DNA from: CAYQTO01 sp964420455
GTDB lineage: Bacteria > Sumerlaeota > Sumerlaeia > SLMS01
Direction: 5' to 3'
Assembly: GCA_964420455.1 (NCBI GenBank)
Contig: CAYQTO010000005.1
Location: forward strand, 1 to 64,000
DNA: 64,000 nt
The position numbers and the translations under genes were made by a program. This document shows positions 49,520 through 56,534 of this stretch, piece by piece. The notes beneath the pieces are model-generated. The model saw nothing but the letters and a program-made list of their open reading frames with translations, was not told where the DNA came from and ran no database searches. How positions within the stretch are numbered: position 1 is the stretch's first letter; every line of letters begins with the position of its first letter.

Positions 49520-51211
49520 TCAGGCTCCCTGGGCGGGGGGGATCTCGATAAAGAAGGTGGTCCCGAGCCCTTCCTCGGACTCAACCCGGATCGTGCCCCC
49601 CATGTCCTCGATCGCCTTCTTGCACATGGGGAGGCCGAGGCCCGTGCCGGCCGATCCCTTGGTGGTGAAGAAGGGAAAGAAGATTTTCTCGAGCTTTTCC
49701 CCGTCGATGCCCATGCCGTTGTCCTGAAGGGTGATGGTCAGGACGTCCTCGTCCTTGAGGGCGGTAGTGACGAGGATCTGGCCATTTTCGTGGTTCACGG
49801 CCTCGACCGCATTGACCAGCAGGTTCATCAGGGTGCGCTGGAGTCCGAGTTCGTCGAGCCGTCGCGCGGAGATGTTGTCGTCCAGGTCCAGCTCCAGGGT
49901 GATGCCCTTGTCGATGAGCTGCTCCTCGATTTCCTCGGCGATCGCACAGATGAGGTCATTGACGTCGACCTCGGTCAGTTCGGGGACCTTGTGGCTGCTG
50001 TATTCGAGCATGTCGCGGACGAGTTTGCCGATCTTGTCGATGCCCCGCTGGACGACCTTCCAGGAGTCGTTGGCGCCCTCGAGATCACCCTTTTCAAGGG
50101 CGCGGGAAAGCAGTTCGGCACCGCCCTGGGAAAGGAGAAGGATATTCTTCACGTTGTGGCTGATACCGGCGACGGTCTCGCCGACGGCGGCCAGGCGCTG
50201 GCGGTGAAGGGCCTCGCGCTGCATGCGCATGTGGGCGATGGCGACGGCGACTTCGGTGGCAACGATGGTAACAAATTCGAGGTCGTCCTGGTTGAAGGCG
50301 GAGCCGCGCTGGGTTTTGTCGAGGTGGATGGCGCCGATCACCCTTCCGCCAACGATCATCGGGGCGCAGATGGTCGAGCGGATTTCGTTGGCGAAGATGG
50401 ACTCGCTGGCGCTGAAGCGGTCGTCGAACTGGGCATCGCGACTCAGGACGGCGACGCGTTCCTGCACAACCTGATTGAGGATGGTGCGGGAGACGCGGAC
50501 CTTCTCGGGAACGATCGGCTGGTCGCGGTACTTGACGGCGGCAACATCGAGGTTTTCCGCCTCCGCATGAAAGCGTGTGAGGATCACGCCCCGGTCGGCG
50601 GACACGGCCACGAACAACGCATCCAGCACCCGCCCCAGGATGACTTCCTCGCGATCCACGTCGAGATCCCGCAGGACCTCGGAAAGGTGATACAACGCGG
50701 TCAGGCGCTGGTTGAGCCTGAAGAGGGTCGCCTTGTCGACCTTCTTGTCGGCCGCGGTGGAGATGACCGAGGACTTGGACTTGTCCGACACCTCCTCCGC
50801 GCGCAGGATGGACTTCTCGCCCACCGGGGATGAACCCGAATCGTCCTCAAAATCGACGATGTCCTTGCCGACAAGCGAGGACGAGCCAACCCCGGCGGCG
50901 TTCTCCTCCGGGAACTGAAACTGGAACGGCACGTTGCCAAAGACCACCTGGTCGCCATCGTGGATGGCCATCTGGGTGATGCGCTCGGAATTGACGGTGG
51001 TGCCGTTGGAGGAGTTGAGGTCCTGCAGGATGAAGAAGGCGCCGCGGCGGTCGATCCGCGCATGAAAGCGGGAGATGGAATCGAGCGACAGGACGATGTC
51101 GTTGCTGGGATGACGGCCGACGGTGATCTGATCGGCGTTCAGGATGTATTCCTCGAGCATCCCGGGCTGCGGCTTGGCGGGGACGAGACGGGCGGGCGCG
51201 GGATCGCTCAT
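49520..51211 (-). CDS. FHA-GAF sensor histidine kinase
   Basis: The 563-residue product is a soluble histidine kinase. FHA domain: about 15-110 (ITVGRHPSNDIVLSLDSISR, NSSNGTTVNSERI). GAF domain: about 180-330 (CAPMIVGGRVIGAIHLDK). The HisKA-like region has the phosphorylated His in VAGISHNVKNILLL (about 354); HATPase boxes are N (NLLVNAVEAV), G1 (DNGMGID), F (FFPFFTTK) and G2 (GTGLGLPM). No membrane helix is visible. The FHA implies input from phosphothreonine. Start ATG at 51211. It lies between the PEGA lipoprotein gene and the repeat-built protein on the same strand. Confidence 0.9.
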   Translation of the reverse strand: MSDPAPARLVPAKPQPGMLEEYILNADQITVGRHPSNDIVLSLDSISRFHARIDRRGAFFILQDLNSSNGTTVNSERITQMAIHDGDQVVFGNVPFQFQFPEENAAGVGSSSLVGKDIVDFEDDSGSSPVGEKSILRAEEVSDKSKSSVISTAADKKVDKATLFRLNQRLTALYHLSEVLRDLDVDREEVILGRVLDALFVAVSADRGVILTRFHAEAENLDVAAVKYRDQPIVPEKVRVSRTILNQVVQERVAVLSRDAQFDDRFSASESIFANEIRSTICAPMIVGGRVIGAIHLDKTQRGSAFNQDDLEFVTIVATEVAVAIAHMRMQREALHRQRLAAVGETVAGISHNVKNILLLSQGGAELLSRALEKGDLEGANDSWKVVQRGIDKIGKLVRDMLEYSSHKVPELTEVDVNDLICAIAEEIEEQLIDKGITLELDLDDNISARRLDELGLQRTLMNLLVNAVEAVNHENGQILVTTALKDEDVLTITLQDNGMGIDGEKLEKIFFPFFTTKGSAGTGLGLPMCKKAIEDMGGTIRVESEEGLGTTFFIEIPPAQGA

Positions 51212-51233
51212 GGGATGGCGCGGGGGTTGGGCG

Positions 51234-51629
51234 TCAGCCGCCGTCGTCGAGCGAGGCGGTGACAAACGAGGGCTCGGGCCGCTCGTCCGCCTCGCGCAGC
51301 ACCAGGTGCACCCGCTTTGTATCGGTGATGAAGAAGGGCATCGCCTCCATCACAAGGTCAAGGCCGGGCCACAGCCAGGGCGGTGCGTGGAAGCGTTCGC
51401 GTTGAAGGACGGGCTCGTAGCCCTCCTTGGAAGCGCCAAAGTCGTAGTACCAGTACCAGGTGAAGGGGTGCTCGAGAGGCGTTTCACCCAAGTTCACGCC
51501 GTTCATGGTGATGGTGGCGTCACTGGGTTCCGAGGTGACCACAACCTTGGAGCGCACGCAGCCGGTGGCGGCGAAAATCCCCGCAAGAACCACGGGAACG
51601 AGGGCAAGAAGGGGCAGTCGACGAGACAT
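51234..51629 (-). CDS. PEGA-domain lipoprotein
   Basis: The 131-residue product has a lipoprotein signal with lipobox AATGC (cleavage about residue 23), then a PEGA-type beta domain (VVVTSEPSDATITMNGVNLG, then ETPLEH). The C-terminal part (WYWYYDFGASKEGYEPVLQR) is Trp/Tyr-rich. Such proteins are surface or periplasmic adaptors. ATG at 51629 is used; an in-frame ATG at 51671 would place the signal peptide further in. It precedes the FHA kinase by 22 bp. Confidence 0.8.
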   Translation of the reverse strand: MSRRLPLLALVPVVLAGIFAATGCVRSKVVVTSEPSDATITMNGVNLGETPLEHPFTWYWYYDFGASKEGYEPVLQRERFHAPPWLWPGLDLVMEAMPFFITDTKRVHLVLREADERPEPSFVTASLDDGG

Positions 51630-51678
51630 CGCGGCGCCTTGCGAAGGATGGATACATGCTTGTTCCATGGGAGGTTGG

Positions 51679-52419
51679 CTAGTGGCTTTCGGAAGTGTCA
51701 ACACCTCGTTGGGGGAGGACGCCCTCGGGGGTGTTGCGGCGGGTGCGGAGGAGAATCTCGGAGGCGAGGCGGTCGGCGAGTGCCTCGGGGTCGCCGGTGG
51801 AGGTGGCGCGGACGACACGGCTGGCGAGAGGCTCGAGGACGATGTCGTAGGTGGCGGCCACCCGCTGGAGGTTTTCGCGGGTTTCATAGTACTCGCGGGA
51901 GTGGCGGCCGTCGAGCCGGGCCTCGGTGACCTCCGGCGGGACCTCGAGATAGACGACGACCTGGGGGAGGGGGAACTGGGCATTGAGGCGCTCGACGAGG
52001 CGGAAGGCCTCGCGGTCGCGAGCGTTATAGGCCAGAGAGCTGAAGAGGTATCGGGTGGTCAGGGCGAAGGCCCGGGGGCCAAGGAGGCTGGCAATGCCGC
52101 CCCGGGCGCGGAAGAGGTGCTCGTGGCGGTCCGCCGCGAAGAGGTAGGCGAGGTGGGCGTCGACGTCGCCGGAGTCGGACGAGAAGGAGTCCTCGCCCCG
52201 GAGGTAGCGGCGGATCTGGCGGCCGACCGCGCCGTCGGTAGGTTCCGCCGAGAGGTGAACCTCGAACCCCGCACGGCGCAGGCGCTCGGCAACGAGGCGC
52301 GACTGTGTCGACGTGCCCGAGCCGTCCACTCCCTCCACGGCGACGAATTGGCGCCAGGTGGGACCCCCATAGCGGGGCGGCGAAAACTCCGTTGCGGGAT
52401 GTCGCTGTGCTTGACCCAA
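51679..52419 (-). CDS. tmk: Thymidylate kinase
   Basis: The 246-residue product phosphorylates dTMP to dTDP in DNA precursor synthesis. The P-loop is GVDGSGTST (about residue 29), followed by HLSAEPTDGAVGRQIRRYL, the DRHEHL segment (about 88, D-R-y/h pair) and the LID-like stretch ARLDGRHSREYYE. A perfect AAGGAGG ribosome site at 52432-52438 (minus strand) points to a start at TTG 52419 or ATT 52422; longer frames upstream lack a domain. At about 246 residues it is longer than the usual 205-215, mainly at the C-terminus. Confidence 0.85.
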   Translation of the reverse strand: MGQAQRHPATEFSPPRYGGPTWRQFVAVEGVDGSGTSTQSRLVAERLRRAGFEVHLSAEPTDGAVGRQIRRYLRGEDSFSSDSGDVDAHLAYLFAADRHEHLFRARGGIASLLGPRAFALTTRYLFSSLAYNARDREAFRLVERLNAQFPLPQVVVYLEVPPEVTEARLDGRHSREYYETRENLQRVAATYDIVLEPLASRVVRATSTGDPEALADRLASEILLRTRRNTPEGVLPQRGVDTSESH

Positions 52420-52586
52420 AATCTTGCCAGACCTCCTTACTGTTGGGCGCTCCCGGTGGTGGTTCCGACCCCTGAAGTCCCGTTTGCGCCGGGATCGCCG
52501 GCGGCCTCCACTGCGGGGTTGCCACCGTAGAACGCCTTGTACCTTCATAACCTGCAAGATTCGAGACAAGAGGCTTTCGGCGCTCC
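52420..52586. promoter_or_regulatory. Divergent promoter region of tmk and the double-FHA gene
   Basis: 167 bp separate the tmk start from the plus-strand ATG. Apart from the AAGGAGG site of tmk no regulatory signal could be assigned. Confidence 0.35.
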
Positions 52587-54104
52587 ATGCCCGAGATTAT
52601 CGTCAAACTCGGCGAACGCATCATCCACCGCTACTTCTTCGACAAGGACAACCTGTCGGTGGGGCGCGGGCGCGATAACGACATCGTCATCGAAAACCTT
52701 TCCGTCTCGCGCAATCACTGCCGTGTGAAGGTTACCGACGGCAAGTTCATCCTGACCGACATGAACTCCGCCAACGGGACCTTCGTCAACGGAGTGCGGG
52801 TGACCAAGACAGAGATCTACCACAACGACCAGATCCAGGTCGGCAAGCACACGCTGCTGTTCATCAATACGGACGAGGCGGGGATGGAGCCGGCCTCGGC
52901 GAACGACAGCATTGGCCTGCCCACGGATGCGGGCATCCCCGAGCCTCCTTCCACCCCGCCGCCCCCGCCGTCGCCGGTCGCGGCGCCCTCCGCCGTCGAC
53001 TCCGCCCTCGTCGGCGTGCTCACCATCGTCAAGGGCAAGCAGGCCAACCAGTGTTTCCCCATCCACAAGGAAGAGACGACCATCGGCAGGGCGCCGGAAA
53101 ACGATGTCCGGCTCCACGATTGGTTCGTCTCCAAGAAGCACGCGGTGCTGCGCCGTGTGGGCGAGGACTTCCTGCTGAAGGACCTCGAGAGCTGGCGCGG
53201 CACGACGGTGAACGGGTCGTCGATCAAGGAGGCCAAGTTGAGCTCCGGCGACGAGCTGGTCTTCGGGACCATGGTGGTGAACTTCACGGTGATGGAGCGG
53301 CTTGAGTGGGAGAAGATCCGGGACAAGCACGGGCCGCCGCCACTTCCGGAGGTGCCCGTCGTGCCGACGGCGGCCGAGGCGGCAGGTGCCGAGGAGCTTC
53401 CCTCCTCCCTGGATGGGCCGCCGATCACCGAGCCTCCCCCCCCGCCCCCGGGCCCCGCCGAGCTTCCCTCGCCGGAACCACCCCCAAGGCAACAGGCAGC
53501 GCCGGATGAAGGGTCGCTCCCGTCGCAGGTCGCGAAGGAAGACCTCGCCGTCCTGGAGGCGGAGGCGGACCTCCACGAGGGGACGCCGGAGGAGGAAGCG
53601 GACGACAGGCGCCTCGCCTGGGAACTGCTCCAGGCGGAACTCGCCCTCAATGCCGGGGTGGAGGAGGAGGACTTCACGTTTGTGGGTGACAACGGGGAGC
53701 TCGACGGGGAGGAAGCGGCCTTCCTGCGGCTTGGGGAAATCGACCTTGGCGCCCAGATGCAGGAGCGTCAGGACTGGATGCAGTCCGCGAGTGGCAACGC
53801 CACGAACGACGGCGAGGAGGAAGCGGAGGAATGGCGGGCACTTTCCGTGATCGTGCTGCCGGAGGAGGACGGCGAGGAATCGGCGAGGAGGAAGCCGGCG
53901 CCGGCGAAGGGGGCTCCCAAGCCCACGCCAGCCGCCGCCCAAGGCACCACCTCGGATGTTGACGCCTCGCTCGAGCAAGACATACGGATGTGGGAAAAGG
54001 CGCTCAGGAACAAGAGCCCGATCATTCGCAAGAACGCCGCACGAGAACTGAAAAAGCTCACTGGAAAAGACTATGACTGGAACTCCGAGCCAGCAGGGCC
54101 CTGA
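52587..54104 (+). CDS. Double-FHA protein with a long acidic linker
   Basis: The 505-residue product has two FHA domains: residues about 1-95 (LSVGRGRDNDIVIENLSVSR, NSANGTFVNGVRV) and about 140-240 (TTIGRAPENDVRLHDWFVSK, SWRGTTVNGSSIK). The second half (about 245-460) is Pro- and Glu-rich and probably disordered; the last 40 residues (SLEQDIRMWEKALRNKSPII, then RKNAARELKKLTGKDYDW) look like a HEAT-type helix pair. It has no enzyme domain, so it is a phosphopeptide-binding scaffold. The next gene starts 32 bp before its stop. Confidence 0.85.
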   Translation: MPEIIVKLGERIIHRYFFDKDNLSVGRGRDNDIVIENLSVSRNHCRVKVTDGKFILTDMNSANGTFVNGVRVTKTEIYHNDQIQVGKHTLLFINTDEAGMEPASANDSIGLPTDAGIPEPPSTPPPPPSPVAAPSAVDSALVGVLTIVKGKQANQCFPIHKEETTIGRAPENDVRLHDWFVSKKHAVLRRVGEDFLLKDLESWRGTTVNGSSIKEAKLSSGDELVFGTMVVNFTVMERLEWEKIRDKHGPPPLPEVPVVPTAAEAAGAEELPSSLDGPPITEPPPPPPGPAELPSPEPPPRQQAAPDEGSLPSQVAKEDLAVLEAEADLHEGTPEEEADDRRLAWELLQAELALNAGVEEEDFTFVGDNGELDGEEAAFLRLGEIDLGAQMQERQDWMQSASGNATNDGEEEAEEWRALSVIVLPEEDGEESARRKPAPAKGAPKPTPAAAQGTTSDVDASLEQDIRMWEKALRNKSPIIRKNAARELKKLTGKDYDWNSEPAGP

Positions 54105-54852
54105 GCTCACCGACAAGCACCGCAAGGTCGGTGTGATCTCGGATATACACGGGAACCTTCAGGCCCTCAATTCCGTGCTGGAGGAGTTGGAGAACGAAGG
54201 GGTCGACAAGATCATCTGCTGCGGCGACGTGGTGGGCTACGGGGCGCGTCCCAACGAGTGCGTTGAGACCCTCCGTCGTCTCGAAATCCCCACCATCGCC
54301 GGCAACCACGACCACGCCGCCCTCCTCCTCACGGACATCTCGAACTTCAACGAGATCGCCAAGACCGCCGTCCTCTGGACCAAGCAGGTCCTCCGCGAGG
54401 ACAACACCGAGTGGCTGCGCCAGCTTCCCCTCACCCTTCGCGACACCGCCAACGATGTCTTCTACGTCCATGCCTCGCCCAAGGAACCAGGCGAGTGGCA
54501 CTACATCCTCACCATGGGCGAGGCGCGCACCAACTTCAACTACTTCACCGAGCAGATCTGCTTCATCGGCCACAGCCACCAGCCCTTCATCATTGAGAAC
54601 GACGAGGGGAACCTCCAGTGCCCCACACGGCCGGAAATCGATCTGCGGGTCGGCTGCCGCTACCTGATCAATGTCGGTTCCGTTGGCCAGCCCCGCGACC
54701 ACAACCCCCGCCCGTGCTTCGTCGTGCTCGACTTCGAAAACCGCAAGCTTGAGATCCGCCGCTGCGACTACGATCTGGATGCGTCCCAGAAGGCGATCCT
54801 CAACGCGGGGCTTCCCCGGGAGCTCGCCGAGCGGCTCGCCCACGGCATGTAG
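54073..54852 (+). CDS. Calcineurin-like metallophosphoesterase
   Basis: The 259-residue product is a YfcE-type phosphodiesterase-like protein. Metal ligands: DIHGN (about residue 24), GDVVGYG (about 51), GNHDH (about 77), VYVHAS-like FYVHASPKEP and GHSHQP (about 167). The substrate is unknown; related enzymes cleave phosphodiesters or phosphoproteins, and a phosphatase role near three FHA-based signalling proteins is conceivable but unproved. The ATG at 54073 overlaps the FHA gene by 32 bp, suggesting coupling. Confidence 0.88.
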   Translation: MTGTPSQQGPELTDKHRKVGVISDIHGNLQALNSVLEELENEGVDKIICCGDVVGYGARPNECVETLRRLEIPTIAGNHDHAALLLTDISNFNEIAKTAVLWTKQVLREDNTEWLRQLPLTLRDTANDVFYVHASPKEPGEWHYILTMGEARTNFNYFTEQICFIGHSHQPFIIENDEGNLQCPTRPEIDLRVGCRYLINVGSVGQPRDHNPRPCFVVLDFENRKLEIRRCDYDLDASQKAILNAGLPRELAERLAHGM

Positions 54853-54908
54853 TCTTCTTCAGCGTTACCGGCGGGGCCCGCCTCCCCAGCGATGGGGTGT
54901 GTGCCGGT

Positions 54909-56534
54909 CTAGCGGAGAGGCAGCCCTTCCATCGCCGGTCGCCGGTAACGCCAGATCACGAAAACCCTGCGCCCGTTGCCGTCATTATACGCGGGGCCGC
55001 GATACACCTCGTCCGCCTCGTAGACGTTGACCGAGTGGCGCGTCCCCGTGAGGAGCCGCTCGCGCACGGCGAACTCCCGGGTGCCGTAGCCTGGAGCCAC
55101 CTCGTCCTCGGGCACCGCGTGATACGCCAGCCAATCAATCGCACGGCGATTCAGGTACGACCCGAGCCCGTTGATCCGGAGCGTTTCCTGATACGCCCGG
55201 TTGTTGATCACCCCGTCGAGGTTCACCACGCCACCGCCGCGAAAGTAGCCAAAGGCACCGCAATCGGTCATTCCCACCAGCGCGTTTTCCGGCAGGTTTT
55301 CCCGGGCCCAGGCCGCCGCCTCCATCGATTGGCGTTGGAATGCGTACTCCGGCCGGGCAAGCGGGAGGAAGATGGACAGGGCGAAGCCACCCGCCATGGC
55401 GGCGAGCACCAGCGCTCCCACGCCCCGTCGTCCCCTGGTAGGCAGGCCCTCCATCATGGGTCCAAGAACCGCCGCCATCGCCGCCGTCCCCAGCACGTAC
55501 TCCGACGCGAAATGCCAGTGGTGAATCCCCCAGCCAACAAACAGCAACGTGTTGACCAGGTGGAGAAGCGTATAGACGGCGACCACAAGCCAGGGGAGGC
55601 GCACCGCCGGGCCCGGGTCCCCCTTGCGCAAGAACAGCCACGCACCCCCCGCAACGGCCGCGAGACCCGCGGCAATCCCGGGGAGTTCCCCGAGGAGCCG
55701 CCCCACGTCCGTCACCGGGACCGGGAAGGTGCTCTTGAGCTGGATGCTGATCGGGACGACCGTGTCGAAGTGGATGCCGTTGATGATGGCATAAACGGCC
55801 GCCATGAGGAGACCGGGGAGGGCAGTGGCGGCGAACTTGGCAAGTCGCTCCCGCGGCGACGGGGCACCCGCAACGGGTAGGAGAAGCGCCAGCCCGGCAA
55901 CCATCGCCATCAGGGCCAGGTCCAGCCGGGCGAGGGCCATCAGCGACAGAAGCGCCCCGTGGGCCACGTCGCGGACGGACAGCGGGGCCACAAAGACGCG
56001 CGTGTGGGCGACAAACGCCAGCCAGCCCCCCAGCCCAAGGACCACGAGGCCGGACTCGAGCCCATCCGAAGCGAAGTAGAAGAGGAAGGGCGTGCTGGCG
56101 GCCGCGGCGGCCAGTGCCGTTGCTCCGGCGCCCCAACCCCGCAGGGAAACGGCAAGAAGGGTCGCGCCCGCCCCGAAGAGAAGCGCCTGAATCGCCAGCA
56201 TCACCCGGACGAAGAAGAAGGACTCGCCAGCGCCGTCGGGCCCGATCCCCAGTGCGAGGGCCACGGTCGAACACACGATCATCCAAAGGGGGTGATAACC
56301 GTTGGTGGGCTCAAGGCCGTCGAAGCTCGATCCCTGTCCGCCGGCGACATGGCGCGCCACCTGGAAATAGTAGTAGGCGTCGTCCGGGGGGAGCGCCGCG
56401 AGGACTGGCCCGTTGTATAGAAAGACAGACACAAGGCGGAGGAGGAGCTGGAGGCCGAGGAGGGCGACGGCCGCCGCGAGGAACCGGGAAAGGGGTGGGC
56501 GCCGGCTACTCGGCGGGGACGTTGCGGAGGGCAT
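54909..56534 (-). CDS. GT-C-like integral membrane protein
   Basis: The 541-residue product has about 11-12 transmembrane helices. The first periplasmic loop holds PPDDAYYYFQVARHVAGGQG (about residue 47), where the D-D/E pair is typical of dolichyl-phosphate-mannose-type or other GT-C glycosyltransferases, and the C-terminal 100 residues form a soluble domain with LGSYLNRRAIDWLAYHAVPE. It overlaps the larger GT-C-like gene upstream by 29 bp (56506-56534). Its donor would be a polyprenyl-phosphate sugar. Confidence 0.65.
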   Translation of the reverse strand: MPSATSPPSSRRPPLSRFLAAAVALLGLQLLLRLVSVFLYNGPVLAALPPDDAYYYFQVARHVAGGQGSSFDGLEPTNGYHPLWMIVCSTVALALGIGPDGAGESFFFVRVMLAIQALLFGAGATLLAVSLRGWGAGATALAAAAASTPFLFYFASDGLESGLVVLGLGGWLAFVAHTRVFVAPLSVRDVAHGALLSLMALARLDLALMAMVAGLALLLPVAGAPSPRERLAKFAATALPGLLMAAVYAIINGIHFDTVVPISIQLKSTFPVPVTDVGRLLGELPGIAAGLAAVAGGAWLFLRKGDPGPAVRLPWLVVAVYTLLHLVNTLLFVGWGIHHWHFASEYVLGTAAMAAVLGPMMEGLPTRGRRGVGALVLAAMAGGFALSIFLPLARPEYAFQRQSMEAAAWARENLPENALVGMTDCGAFGYFRGGGVVNLDGVINNRAYQETLRINGLGSYLNRRAIDWLAYHAVPEDEVAPGYGTREFAVRERLLTGTRHSVNVYEADEVYRGPAYNDGNGRRVFVIWRYRRPAMEGLPLR

